40,978 nucleotides of DNA from Oscillospiraceae bacterium (lineage in GTDB: Bacteria > Bacillota > Clostridia > Oscillospirales > Acutalibacteraceae). The notes beneath the pieces were generated by a model. The model worked only from the letters and a program-made list of their open reading frames with translations, ran no database searches and was not told where the DNA came from. Position numbers and translations under genes: made by a program. Within the stretch, counting starts at the first letter, position 1. Each line of letters begins with the position of its first letter. Location of the stretch: NCBI GenBank assembly GCA_022487055.1, contig JAKVJJ010000016.1, positions 1 through 40,978 of the forward strand. Reading direction: 5' to 3'. Below are positions 1 through 8,099 of this stretch, piece after piece.

Positions 1-481
1 CGTGGTGGGCTATATATTCAAATGAAAGTAGCTTGCTTTCCTGCAAAGCTGTTTTGATAATTTCTAAGTATGGTTGTATGTTCCTGTTGCCCATCCACGG
101 ACTTAAATCTATGTTTATTTGATTTACTTTTAGTTCAATGTCTTTCGCTCTGTCAGCGGGAATAAAGCTCTTGACTTTCGCAAGCGCGTGTACCAGCTCA
201 TCACCTCGTATCATGCCCGAAAGACTGGAAAGTCCCATCAAAAGGGCGGAAAGGTCGGCAGTTGAAAAGACCTTTTTATCAATCTTGTATTTTTGCATGA
301 TTTCAAAGCCGCCGCCCACTCCCGATGTAGAGCGAACAGGAATCCCTGCCATGTTGATCGTGTCTATGTCGCGGTAAATTGTGCGGGGCGATACTTCAAA
401 CATATCTGCTAATTCCTGTGCGCCTATACGCTCTTTATCAAGGAGTATCAGGATAATGCTGACAAGCCTGTCTACTTTCAT
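1..481 (-). CDS. YafY/WYL-type HTH transcriptional regulator (N-terminal part, runs off left edge)
   Basis: Reading the minus strand from the ATG at 481 gives an open frame to the window edge (about 160 residues). It begins MKVDRLVSIILILLDKERIG and has a DeoR/HTH_11-type helix-turn-helix at about residues 5-55 (core ELADMFEVSPRTIYRDIDTI), followed by the linker typical of YafY-family proteins (RSTSGVGGGFEI). The C-terminal WYL ligand-sensing domain would lie mainly outside the window; the last visible residues (LLSFEYIA) look like its first strand. Such proteins are ligand-responsive DNA-binding repressors or activators. It is divergent from the DJ-1/PfpI gene at 601, so that gene is a natural regulatory target, and a palindromic site lies between them. 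Its ligand cannot be told from sequence. Confidence 0.85.
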   Translation of the reverse strand, partial: MKVDRLVSIILILLDKERIGAQELADMFEVSPRTIYRDIDTINMAGIPVRSTSGVGGGFEIMQKYKIDKKVFSTADLSALLMGLSSLSGMIRGDELVHALAKVKSFIPADRAKDIELKVNQINIDLSPWMGNRNIQPYLEIIKTALQESKLLSFEYIAHH

Positions 482-515
482 CTGACAGCCGCCTTTCAAA
501 TGTTCTTTTATTTTT

Positions 516-543
516 AATTGTTGCCATAATGTTGTCAACAATT
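516..543. promoter_or_regulatory. Palindromic candidate operator between WYL regulator and PfpI gene
   Basis: AATTGTTG at 516-523 is repeated inverted as CAACAATT at 536-543 with a 12-base spacer. A second overlapping palindrome, TGTTG-T-CAACA, spans 530-540. It sits in the only gap between two divergent genes, 35 bases upstream of the regulator start and 57 bases upstream of the PfpI start, where an autoregulated HTH protein would bind. A TACAAT at 550-555 may be the -10 of the rightward promoter, but no well-spaced -35 is visible. Binding is inferred, not shown. Confidence 0.4.
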
Positions 544-600
544 ACATCATACAATAAGGATGCAGACAAATCAACATAACATTGAAAGCGGAGGAAATGT

Positions 601-1239
601 ATGTTTACAATCTATGTTTACGTTCTGGATACTTTGGCCGACTGGGAACTGGGGTACGTTACTCCGGAGCTAAATTCCGGTCGATTTTTCAAAAAGGATG
701 CGCCGCGTGTATCGCTCAAAACGGTCAGTAATTCCAAAGAGCCGATCAAAACAATGGGCGGGCTGACAATCATTCCCGATTACTTGATTGAGGATATTGT
801 TCTGAGCAAAGAGAGCGTGTTGCTATTACCGGGTGCAACTACATGGAATGACCCGAAGCATAGCGCGATCATCGAAAAAGCAAGGGAATTTCTCTCTTTA
901 GGCACGACGGTGTGCGCAATCTGTGGGGCTACCGCTGCGCTTGCCAGCTTCGGGCTATTGGATAACCGCCCGCACACCAGTAACGGGCTGGGATTTCTTG
1001 AAATGGTTGCTCCCGGTTATAAAGGGCAAAACTTTTATGTAGACCAGCTCTCTGTGGCGGATCATAACCTGATTACGGCAGGCTCCGCCGGAGCTTTGCT
1101 GTGGGCGAGACAAATTATCGAGCATTTAGGTGTTTTTCAATCAAACACACTGGAATCTTGGTATGACTATTTTAGTACAGGTAAGTCTGAACATTTCTTT
1201 GCCCTCATGCAAACTTTGCCGTCTGGCAATGAAAACTGA
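601..1239 (+). CDS. DJ-1/PfpI family protein (type 1 glutamine amidotransferase-like)
   Basis: 212 residues, the usual length for a single DJ-1/PfpI domain. The nucleophile elbow is clear: VCAICGATAALASFGLLDN near residues 100-118, with Cys in the AICGAT turn, preceded by a strand ending LLLPGA. A later acid/His region (TSNGLGFLEMV) follows. Family members are chaperones, deglycase-like or stress proteins, or regulators; the exact reaction is not readable here. The start at 601 is supported by GGAGGA at 590-595, five bases upstream. It is divergent from a WYL-type regulator, which may control it. A terminator follows at about 1305. Confidence 0.85.
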   Translation: MFTIYVYVLDTLADWELGYVTPELNSGRFFKKDAPRVSLKTVSNSKEPIKTMGGLTIIPDYLIEDIVLSKESVLLLPGATTWNDPKHSAIIEKAREFLSLGTTVCAICGATAALASFGLLDNRPHTSNGLGFLEMVAPGYKGQNFYVDQLSVADHNLITAGSAGALLWARQIIEHLGVFQSNTLESWYDYFSTGKSEHFFALMQTLPSGNEN

Positions 1240-1302
1240 CTCCACTTTGTCATAAACAAAATTCGATTTATTGGGCAGATAACATCATGTCACCAAAACG
1301 GA

Positions 1303-1331
1303 AAGAGCAGCCTTCTGGCTGTCCTTTTTTT
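1303..1331 (+). terminator. Rho-independent terminator after the PfpI gene
   Basis: CAGCC (1309-1313) and GGCTG (1317-1321) form a short stem, extended by a wobble pair, around a TTCT loop. A run of seven T follows (1324-1330) on the plus strand, 65 bases after the PfpI stop. Confidence 0.65.
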
Positions 1332-1389
1332 GTCTGAAAGACCGAAAGGAGGACTTCAAAATGTTCACTTCCCATTTGTGAGAACCTTA

Positions 1390-1710
1390 TCAAAGCCTTT
1401 TTCTGTTGTCATGAACAAACGAATTTTTATTTTGGAATCTGGAAACAAGGTATTCTGCCAATAAGGGATGCATACCTGTTTCTAATTCATCTGCTACAAT
1501 TATGCTGCCACATTCCAGCGCCTTCTCAATAGCAGGTGCCATGCCATTAAACGGCGCGTACCATCTGATTCGTTGGAAATACTAAGTGGAAACAATGATA
1601 GGTTTATTGAAAGTAATTCGAGCAATTTTTTAAAAAATTCGGATATTTTTCTTGCATTCATTGATATTTCAGTTTTCATTACCTTTGAATTGGCTGTAAC
1701 CATGCGTGTT
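1390..1710 (-). pseudogene. Fragment of an AAA-family ATPase (defence/OLD-like), frameshifted
   Basis: Two adjoining minus-strand frames hold one broken ATPase C-terminus. One frame (about 1545-1703) gives SLFPLSISNESDGTRRLM, the ESDGTRRL block that precedes Walker B in this ATPase group. The next frame (1390-1545) gives GMAPAIEKALE followed by SIIVADELETGMHPLL, a Walker B/D-loop segment, and ends at a stop at 1390. Joining them needs a frameshift near 1545. The N-terminal half with Walker A is missing. Related ATPases are often parts of phage-defence or retron/abortive-infection loci, but this copy cannot be functional. It abuts the cut end of asnB. Confidence 0.6.
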
Positions 1711-2863
1711 CTAATTCATCTGCACACTCGCCCGACAATCCAACGGTAAAATCTTTTTTGATTGCGCGGCAAAAAAGCAGCAGTGACGAATCAATATCTG
1801 CCATACCAGGATAGTCCCTAGCCCGCACAGCATCCAGCAGTGCGTCCGCCTGTGCCGCATTGTCCAAAATAATGTTGCGATGATGGGAACCGATAGCATC
1901 CACCATTTCACCGACGTATTCACTATCCGGCGCAGGCTGGAACAAATTGCGCTGAAAATACTTGGCATTGTCAATGTAATCCACGGAATAAGTGGTAAGC
2001 TGACGTCCTTGTTTCCGATATTCCTCCGCTGCCACGGCCGAAATAATAGAGCTGTCTAACCCGCCGGAAAGCAGCGTACACAACGGCACATCAGACACCA
2101 GTTGACGGCGGATGCTGTCTGTCAGCAGTTCCCGCACATGGGCAATGGAAGTCTTTTCGTCTTCCGTATGTTCCTTCGCGGTCAGTTTCCACCAGCGATG
2201 CAGTTTGACACCGCCTTCCACGGTATAAGTCAAGCTGTAACCCGGTGCAAGTTCTTTCATGCCGCGAAAAATTGCTTTGCCCGGAATTGCGCCGGGACCG
2301 AGCAGGAATAACTGATTCAACCCATTTTCATCAATTTCCGGCTCTACCACTGGACTTGCCAGCAGTGCCTTGATTTCCGAACCAAAAACAAGTCCTTCTG
2401 GGTAATCATAGTAGTAAAAAGGTTTGACACCCATGCAGTCACGCGCCGCAAAAAGACGACGATTGTTTTTCTGCCACACTGCAAAGGCAAAAATACCGTT
2501 TAGCTTCGACAGACAAGCATCTTCCCACATAATGTACGCATTCAGCAGCACTTCGGTATCGCTGTGTGTATGAAATTCACACCCTAGACTCTCCAATTCC
2601 CGCCGCAGTTCCTCTGTATTATACAGTTCTCCATTATAAACCAAGGCATAGGTTTCACCCCCAGCCTGCGCAATCATCGGCTGATGCCCGTTTGCCGGGT
2701 CAACCACAGCCAGTCTGCGATGCAACAAGCAAACATGGTCCTCCGTATATTGTCCATGGTCATCTGGACCACGGCGCTGCAGTGTCTTTGACATGGCGTC
2801 CAGCGCTGTCTGCTGATCCGGTAGGTACCTTTCCCCATCTATCCATCCCGCGATTCCACACAT
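1679..2863 (-). pseudogene. asnB: Asparagine synthase (glutamine-hydrolysing), 3'-truncated
   Basis: 394 residues against roughly 600 or more for complete AsnB of this type. The N-terminal glutaminase domain is whole: Met-Cys-Gly-Ile start with Cys2 as nucleophile, RRLAVVDPANGHQPM and YNGELYN. The synthetase domain starts normally, with the ATP pyrophosphatase loop LSGGLDSS near residue 265, and reaches GLSGECADE, where homology stops. After that comes an unrelated tail (LEHAWLQPIQR). The start at 2863 has AAGGAGGC at 2872-2879. Because the C-terminal half of the synthetase domain is lost, asparagine formation is unlikely, although glutaminase activity might remain. The break coincides with the AAA-ATPase fragment, sharing a 15-base repeat. 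Confidence 0.8.
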
Positions 2864-2895
2864 CTTGCGCAGCCTCCTTCATATGTTTCCTAATT

Positions 2896-2925
2896 AGAAT
2901 ATGCAGAAAGCAAAAAGGTGTGCAA
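2896..2925 (-). promoter_or_regulatory. Possible sigma-A promoter of asnB
   Basis: On the minus strand TTGCAC (2920-2925), an 18-base spacer and TATTCT (2896-2901) lie about 30 bases upstream of the asnB start. The match is moderate and spacing acceptable. Confidence 0.35.
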
Positions 2926-2927
2926 CA

Positions 2928-2967
2928 ACAAAAAAGGCAGGTACAGACTTTCGCCTGTCCTGCCTTT
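2928..2967 (-). terminator. Terminator of the coat-F gene pair
   Basis: AAAGGCAGG (2933-2941) pairs with CCTGCCTTT (2959-2967), with an inner ACAG/CTGT pairing. On the minus strand the stem is followed by TTTTTT. It lies just past the stop of the coat-F-like gene at 2982. Confidence 0.75.
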
Positions 2968-2981
2968 CAAGGAAACGAGAT

Positions 2982-3239
2982 TCAGCCGTTTTGCTGTGCG
3001 CAGGAAAATTTCTGCTTGACCTGCTGCATTTGCTGCTGTGGTACCTGCTGTGTCGAATACCAACCTTTTTCGGACATTTTTTGGTAAAGGTCGCTCTGCA
3101 TAGTCAAAGAATCCTGCAGTGCTGTTGTAAACGCCTGATTGACGTTCTGTGTGCCGGACTCAATGCTGCCGTGTAAATACAGGTCACAGACGTTTTTCTC
3201 TGTCAGAAGAAGGTCTTCAATTGTGTTCTTGTCATCCAT
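2982..3239 (-). CDS. Spore coat protein F-like protein
   Basis: 85 residues. The segment DSLTMQSDLYQKMSEKGWY is the hallmark end of the coat-F (ferritin-like helical) domain found in CotF and related small spore proteins. The N-terminus, DLLLTEKNVCDLYLHGSIES, forms the first helix of the same fold. The C-terminus is Gln-rich. It would be a structural protein of the spore coat, made in the mother cell; its exact role is unknown. The start at 3239 has GGAGG at 3247-3252. It follows a 57-residue relative by 14 bases, so the two are probably one transcript. Confidence 0.85.
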   Translation of the reverse strand: MDDKNTIEDLLLTEKNVCDLYLHGSIESGTQNVNQAFTTALQDSLTMQSDLYQKMSEKGWYSTQQVPQQQMQQVKQKFSCAQQNG

Positions 3240-3253
3240 TGTGTTTGCCCTCC

Positions 3254-3427
3254 TTAAACTAAATCAAAGAACTGGCTGAAAATCTGCTGATGCTTATTCG
3301 CCATTTGCTTTACGCATTGTTTAAGCTGCGGGTCGGTCATACTGGATGCTGCCTTCTCACACTGTTGCTGCAGAAATTGCTCCTGGCTGAGCGCGTCTTC
3401 AATATAGGACAATTCTTTCGTACTCAT
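3254..3427 (-). CDS. Small coat-F-like protein, 57 residues
   Basis: An open frame from ATG 3427 to TAA 3254 encodes 57 residues beginning MSTKELSYIEDALSQEQFL and ending HQQIFSQFFDLV. It contains two predicted amphipathic helices with a central KQCVKQMANKHQQ. The arrangement resembles the small partner often found next to coat-F genes in clostridia. GGAGGTG lies 8-10 bases upstream of the start (about 3434-3440). The next gene (coat-F domain) starts 14 bases after its stop. It is likely a minor spore coat component; function is inferred from neighbour and helix pattern only. Confidence 0.75.
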   Translation of the reverse strand: MSTKELSYIEDALSQEQFLQQQCEKAASSMTDPQLKQCVKQMANKHQQIFSQFFDLV

Positions 3428-3481
3428 AAACCAACACCTCCGCGTTTATTATGCGCAGAAATGGTGCCGATATTCTTTTTT

Positions 3482-4087
3482 TTAATGCATGAGTGTCACA
3501 ATCAGGCACACAATTCCAACCAAAAGGAGTGCAAGTTCAACCAGCACCGCCGGGCAAAAAAAGGAGACCTTTTCTTTTTCATCCGTCCGCTCTGTTTCCG
3601 GCACAGAAAAATTTTTCAGCATCTTCGCTTCACTCTGCAGCAGATGTCTTTCTCCCAAAGGCACTGCTTTCCCATTTTTCGGAAGCAAAGCAATATCAAA
3701 GCGGAACCATTTGGTATGTTTTTTGGTGCCGATTGCCGGTTTTATCTGAATTGCCGACACCGCTGTGTGCGGCAACCGATGTATTTTAGGTAACATACCG
3801 CAGCTGTATCCTAATAAGTCACTGCCATCCCGACGAATAACCGGACAGATAAGATGTATCATACCGGCCGCCAGTGTTGCCGCACCGACAATATAAAAGA
3901 CAAGATAAAGCTGCCAAAAGCTGTGTCCCATCGCCATCGCCGTGAAAGCAACATACAGCAGCAGTGCCGCCAAAATTAGATACAAAATATAAGGTATACG
4001 CTGCTCATACAGTACTGACGGCAGTTTTCCCCAAGGGACTGTTTCATTTGGGCTGTCTTGTGTAGCTTCATCTTTTTCAGCTTCCAT
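3482..4087 (-). CDS. Predicted membrane protein of unknown function
   Basis: 201 residues that I do not recognise. A charged N-terminus (about 30 residues) precedes two hydrophobic segments near residues 32-54 and 60-84. Then comes a cytosolic-looking domain of about 90 residues containing IRRDGSDLLGYSCGM and LPKNGKAVPLGERHLL. A third transmembrane helix ends the protein (AVLVELALLLVGIVCLIVTL). The soluble part resembles a PH-like beta domain only in outline. The start at 4087 has a purine-rich AGGAAGAGG upstream. It lies between the spore coat genes and a divergent phasin-like gene, with no clear functional link. Confidence 0.65.
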   Translation of the reverse strand: MEAEKDEATQDSPNETVPWGKLPSVLYEQRIPYILYLILAALLLYVAFTAMAMGHSFWQLYLVFYIVGAATLAAGMIHLICPVIRRDGSDLLGYSCGMLPKIHRLPHTAVSAIQIKPAIGTKKHTKWFRFDIALLPKNGKAVPLGERHLLQSEAKMLKNFSVPETERTDEKEKVSFFCPAVLVELALLLVGIVCLIVTLMH

Positions 4088-4207
4088 ATTTCACACTTGG
4101 CCTCTTCCTATATTTTTATAAGTACATTTCAGTACATCATAGCATAAAACCAAACACGCGTCAAAGAATGCAGATATGTACAATTTCTTAATTTTTACAG
4201 GCTGCCC

Positions 4208-4236
4208 TTTTTATTGAGCGCCGGGTGTGCTATGCT
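4208..4236 (+). promoter_or_regulatory. Possible promoter of the phasin-like/UbiB operon
   Basis: TATGCT at 4231-4236 is preceded by TGC (extended -10). A weak -35, TTTTTA, lies at 4208-4213 with 17-base spacing. It is about 60 bases upstream of the start at 4300. Confidence 0.35.
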
Positions 4237-4299
4237 AAGAAAAAAGCACAGCCGCCCCACTTATTAAACTGTGTGCAAAATTGCAAGGAGGCATTTTTT

Positions 4300-4581
4300 A
4301 TGAATCTCAATGATGATCTAAAAAAAATCGTGCTGGCTGGCATTGGTGCTGCCGCTGTGACCGTGGAAAAAAGTAAGGAAATTGTCGACACTCTGGTGGA
4401 AAAAGGTGAGCTGACCGTTGCTCAGGGAAAAGTAATCAATGAAGAACTGAAACGCAAAGCCGCCGAAAAACCGGAGAGTGCTCCCAAGGCAGACACGGAC
4501 GCTTTGCTGAAGGATGTGGAAAAGCTGACTCCGGAACAGCGTGCGGAGCTGAAAGCGAAACTGGAACAGCTTGACAAATGA
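4300..4581 (+). CDS. Phasin-like small helical protein
   Basis: 93 residues from the ATG at 4300, chosen over an upstream in-frame ATG because AAGGAGG lies at 4285-4291. The first 45 residues (LKKIVLAGIGAAAVTVEKSK, then EIVDTLVEKGELTVAQGK) resemble the N-terminal helix pair of the phasin / polyhydroxyalkanoate-granule-associated family found in Firmicutes. The C-terminus is charged and helical (LTPEQRAELKAKLEQL). The family binds granule or membrane surfaces, but in clostridia without PHA synthase the role is unclear. The stop overlaps the next start as ATGA, so it is translationally coupled to the UbiB-family kinase. Confidence 0.75.
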   Translation: MNLNDDLKKIVLAGIGAAAVTVEKSKEIVDTLVEKGELTVAQGKVINEELKRKAAEKPESAPKADTDALLKDVEKLTPEQRAELKAKLEQLDK

Positions 4582-6182
4582 AAGACTCTGATTTTGGCAG
4601 CAGTTCAGCACGTTTGCGTGAACTGCTCAGTGTCCTGCGCTGCCGTGGCATTTTGCATGGCCTGACTCCGCAGTCACTTCGCCAGATTCTGGAGGATCTC
4701 GGCCCAACTTATGTCAAGCTTGGTCAAGTTATGTCCATGCGCAGTGACATTCTTCCACAGGAATACTGCACAGAACTGGAAAAGCTGCGGGCAACCGTGC
4801 AGCCTGTGCCGTTTTCGGAGGCAGAAAAAGTCATTCGGCAGGAATATGGCTGTTCCATTCAGCAGGTGTTTTCCGAATTCAATGAAACGCCGCTCGGTTC
4901 CGCGTCCATTGCGCAGGTATATCAGGCAGTGCTGAAGGATACCGGTCAAAAGGTCGTTGTTAAAGTTCAGCGCCCCGGCATCCGTGAAACCATGCAGCAG
5001 GATGTGAGGCTGATGCATCGTGCCGTGCGCCTGCTCAGTCACATGGGTGGTCCCGCACACAACAGTCCGCTGAATTTTGACGCGGTCATTGATGAAATGT
5101 GGACAGTTGCCCAGCAGGAAATGAATTTTCTGCAGGAAGCGGAGCATATGCAGGAATTTGCGAAGCTGAATCAGGACATTGCCTACGTGTCCTGTCCGCA
5201 GGTTAACCGACACCTCACCACAGAACGCATTCTCGTGATGGAGTACATCGACGGCATTCCAGTGGACAACACGGAAAAGCTGACAGCACTTGGGTATGAC
5301 ATGAATGAAATCGGCACCAAACTGGTGGAAAATTACTCCAAACAGGTATTGGATGACGCTTTCTTTCATGCTGACCCACATCCTGGTAATGTCTGGATAA
5401 GCGGCGGCAAAATTGTCTTTCTGGATTTTGGTATGGTCGGCAGACTTACCCGCCATGACCAACAGCTTTTTCGCTCTATGTTTGAAGCAGTTGCGGAGCA
5501 TGATGTTCATCGTCTGAAAGAAGGTCTGCTCACGATTGGCACCGCACACCGGCACATTGACCATGCCCGGCTTTATGACGCGATTGATGAACTTCTGCGC
5601 AAATATGGCGATACCAGTTTGTCTGAGCTTGACCTTGGCAAAATGATGCAGGAGCTGCTGCAGCTTTCCACTTCCTTTGACATTTCGCTTCCCTCCAATG
5701 TCACCATGCTGGCACGCGGTGTGTTAACACTGGAGGGTGTCATTGCCAAGTGCTGCCCTGAAGTCAGCCTTGCGGACATCGTTAAAACCCATTTGGCAGG
5801 CGAGTTCACCGAACAGTTTGACTTTAAAAAAGAAGTACTGCATAATGGCAAAGCACTTTACAGCAGTTTCCGCAGCGGCATTCGTCTGCCTGCTTATCTT
5901 TCCAGCGCACTCAAAACCTATACAAAGGGCCACACAAAACTCAATTTGGAAATTGTCGGTTCCGAAGAGCCACTGGATAAAATAGACGTAATGGTAAACA
6001 AATTGGTCGTATGCATTATTGCGGCCTCGCTGTTCCTTGGTTCCAGTATTATCTGCAGCACACAGATGAAACCGCTGATTCTTGGTTTGCCCGCACTTGG
6101 CCTACTTGGCTATCTGACTGCCATTGTGCTGTGTATCATTTTGGTTATTCACATCCTGCGAAAACCGAAAGAAAAGCCATAA
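4578..6182 (+). CDS. ABC1/AarF (UbiB) family atypical protein kinase-like protein
   Basis: 534 residues, normal for the family. The signature KxGQ motif is at residues 47-50 (LGPTYVKLGQ), followed by SDILP. The alanine-containing nucleotide loop appears as LGSASIAQVYQA, the lysine strand as VVKVQRPGI, the catalytic-loop equivalent as HADPHPGN and the metal ligand as LDFGMVG. Two transmembrane helices lie at the C-terminus (about 465-485 and 495-525). UbiB-family members are ATPases or kinases that support quinone or other isoprenoid lipid handling at membranes. Here no ubiquinone genes are nearby, so the lipid substrate is open. It is coupled to the phasin-like gene by a 4-base overlap, and a strong terminator follows. 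Confidence 0.9.
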   Translation: MKDSDFGSSSARLRELLSVLRCRGILHGLTPQSLRQILEDLGPTYVKLGQVMSMRSDILPQEYCTELEKLRATVQPVPFSEAEKVIRQEYGCSIQQVFSEFNETPLGSASIAQVYQAVLKDTGQKVVVKVQRPGIRETMQQDVRLMHRAVRLLSHMGGPAHNSPLNFDAVIDEMWTVAQQEMNFLQEAEHMQEFAKLNQDIAYVSCPQVNRHLTTERILVMEYIDGIPVDNTEKLTALGYDMNEIGTKLVENYSKQVLDDAFFHADPHPGNVWISGGKIVFLDFGMVGRLTRHDQQLFRSMFEAVAEHDVHRLKEGLLTIGTAHRHIDHARLYDAIDELLRKYGDTSLSELDLGKMMQELLQLSTSFDISLPSNVTMLARGVLTLEGVIAKCCPEVSLADIVKTHLAGEFTEQFDFKKEVLHNGKALYSSFRSGIRLPAYLSSALKTYTKGHTKLNLEIVGSEEPLDKIDVMVNKLVVCIIAASLFLGSSIICSTQMKPLILGLPALGLLGYLTAIVLCIILVIHILRKPKEKP

Positions 6183-6218
6183 AAGACCTGCCACAGAAAT
6201 TCCTGTGGCAGGTCTTTT
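6181..6218. terminator. Bidirectional terminator between UbiB gene and dCMP deaminase gene
   Basis: A perfect 16-bp inverted repeat (6181-6196 against 6203-6218, core AGACCTGCCACAG) with a 6-base loop. It has A/T runs on both sides, between convergent genes. Its right edge overlaps the stop codon of the minus-strand deaminase gene. Confidence 0.9.
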
Positions 6219-6708
6219 ATGCGTGTGCATAATTCAGCGTAATTGTTTTTTTCGTTGGGATGAGCTGCCGCATTTTCACACCGGCACTTGCCAACATTTT
6301 TTTGCTTGCAAGTGTCATAGGCTCATCCGCGTATTTGTCGGAAAGATACACCACTTCTTTAATGCCGGACTGAATGATGGCTTTGGCACACTCATTGCAT
6401 GGAAACAGGTCAACATAAATGGTTGCACCATTCAATGACTTACCACCGGAATTCAAGATGGCATTGAGTTCCGCGTGTACCACAAACGGGTACTTTGTCT
6501 GATTGGACTCTGTTCCCTCTCGGTCCCACGGGTAAGAATCGTCAGAGCAACCACACGGAAAGCCATTGTAGCCTGTAGAAAGAATAATATTCTGCTGATT
6601 CACAATGCAGGCGCCGACCTGCGTATGGGGGTCCTTGCTGCGCATGGCTGCCAGCAGTGCCACACCCATAAAATATTCATCCCATGAAATATAATCCTGT
6701 CTTTTCAA
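6217..6708 (-). CDS. dCMP deaminase (ComEB-type cytidine/deoxycytidylate deaminase)
   Basis: 163 residues from a TTG start at 6708, preferred because AGGAGGAA lies at about 6715-6722, eight bases upstream; an upstream in-frame TTG at 6741 has no such site. The zinc-binding deaminase motifs are complete: HAELNAIL (His ligand and catalytic Glu) and PCNECAKAII (two Cys ligands). The substrate-side motif SKDPHTQVGA and the internal TGYNGFP are typical of dCMP deaminases. The enzyme converts dCMP to dUMP, feeding thymidylate synthesis. In competent Firmicutes the homologue is called ComEB. It is convergent with the UbiB gene, sharing a terminator. Confidence 0.88.
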   Translation of the reverse strand: MKRQDYISWDEYFMGVALLAAMRSKDPHTQVGACIVNQQNIILSTGYNGFPCGCSDDSYPWDREGTESNQTKYPFVVHAELNAILNSGGKSLNGATIYVDLFPCNECAKAIIQSGIKEVVYLSDKYADEPMTLASKKMLASAGVKMRQLIPTKKTITLNYAHA

Positions 6709-6751
6709 AGTTAGTTCCTCCTGCACTTTCTGCTGAAGCAAATCGCTTATC

Positions 6752-8035
6752 TTATGCGTTCACTTTGTCCAGTGCCTGCTGGATGTCCGCAAGGATGTCC
6801 TTCGGATTCTCAATGCCGACAGACAGGCGAATCATATCCGCACCAATGCCCGCTTCCTTGAGTTGTTCATCCGTAAGCTGGCGGTGTGTAGTGCTTGCCG
6901 GGTGCAGCACACAAGTACGCAAGTCTGCCACATGGACCACCATAGAGGCAAGCTGCAGGGATTCCATGAATTTGGCAGCGGCAGCACGTCCGCCCTTTAC
7001 GCCAAAGGAAATGACACCGCAAGTGCCGTGCGGCATATACTTCTGTGCCAACTGGTAATATGGGCTGCTCTTAAGTCCGGGATAATTCACCCATGTAATG
7101 CGGCTGTCCTTTTCCAGATACTCCGCCACTTTCTGTGCGTTGGAGCAATGGCGTTCCATGCGCAGTGCCAGTGTTTCCAAACCGAGATTCAGCAGGAAAG
7201 CATTTTCCGGCGCGGACTGGCAGCCAATGTCACGCAGCAGATGCACGCGTGCCTTGGTAATATAGGCTGCCTTGCCGAACTGCTTGGTATAAACCAGTCC
7301 ATGATAAGATTCATCCGGCTCTGTGAGCATCGGGAAGTTGCCGTTTGTCCAGTCAAATTTTCCGCTGTCCACAATAGCGCCGCCAACCTGCACCGCGTGA
7401 CCATCCATGTACTTTGTCGTGGAATGCACAACAATATCCGCACCAAACTGGAACGGACGGCAGTTAATCGGTGTCGGGAAAGTGTTGTCCACAATCAGCG
7501 GCACACCATGTGCATGAGCTACCTTGGCATACAACTCAATATCTGTCACAACCAAAGACGGATTGGTCAGCGTTTCGCAATAGACCGCACGCGTATTCGG
7601 CTTCATGGCCGCTTCCAGCTGTTCTTCTGTTACATCCGGAGGCACAAACGTAAAGTCAATGTCCATGTCCCGCATGGTCTTATTAAAGAGGTTGAAAGCA
7701 CCGCCGTAAATCGCGTTACAGCTCACCACATGGTCGCCTGCTTTGCAGATGTTCAACACGGAAAGGAAGATTGCCGCCATGCCGGAGGAAGTTGCCACAC
7801 AGCCGACGCCACCCTCCAAGGCTGCTATTTTCTTTTCCACCGCGTCTACGGTCGGGTTCGCCATGCGGGAATAGAAATAGCCTTCGTCCTCCAGATTGAA
7901 CAGACGCCCCATTTCTTCGGCGCTGTCATAGCAGTAAGTGGTACTCTGTACAATCGGCAAAACACGCGGTTCGCCGCTCTTTGGATGATAGCCCGCATGG
8001 ATACACAGTGTATCCGGCTGATAGGATTCCTTCAT
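6752..8035 (-). CDS. O-acetylhomoserine sulfhydrylase-type PLP enzyme (Cys/Met metabolism)
   Basis: 427 residues from ATG 8035 (GGAG eight bases upstream; a GTG nine bases earlier is less likely). It is a Cys/Met-metabolism PLP enzyme: YFYSRMANPTVDAVEKKIAAL, the SSGMAAIF phosphate-binding turn, DNTFPTPINCRPFQFGADIV, and the Schiff-base lysine in HSTTKYMDGH near residue 207. The extended length and LNLGLETLALRMERHC fit O-acetylhomoserine aminocarboxypropyltransferase (MetY) better than the shorter gamma-lyases. It would make homocysteine from O-acetylhomoserine and sulfide. Methionine gamma-lyase is the main alternative. No SAM riboswitch was found upstream, unlike metK in this window. Confidence 0.88.
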   Translation of the reverse strand: MKESYQPDTLCIHAGYHPKSGEPRVLPIVQSTTYCYDSAEEMGRLFNLEDEGYFYSRMANPTVDAVEKKIAALEGGVGCVATSSGMAAIFLSVLNICKAGDHVVSCNAIYGGAFNLFNKTMRDMDIDFTFVPPDVTEEQLEAAMKPNTRAVYCETLTNPSLVVTDIELYAKVAHAHGVPLIVDNTFPTPINCRPFQFGADIVVHSTTKYMDGHAVQVGGAIVDSGKFDWTNGNFPMLTEPDESYHGLVYTKQFGKAAYITKARVHLLRDIGCQSAPENAFLLNLGLETLALRMERHCSNAQKVAEYLEKDSRITWVNYPGLKSSPYYQLAQKYMPHGTCGVISFGVKGGRAAAAKFMESLQLASMVVHVADLRTCVLHPASTTHRQLTDEQLKEAGIGADMIRLSVGIENPKDILADIQQALDKVNA

Positions 8036-8099
8036 TTTACACACTCCAGTTCACATCAGAATTTCATGCTTTTTATAAAGATGCAAAATATACACGCAA

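Noticed and set aside
1361-1381. A six-codon plus-strand ORF after AAAGGAGGA at about 1345
   Set aside because: A good ribosome site is present, but the frame stops after six codons; probably a remnant or chance.
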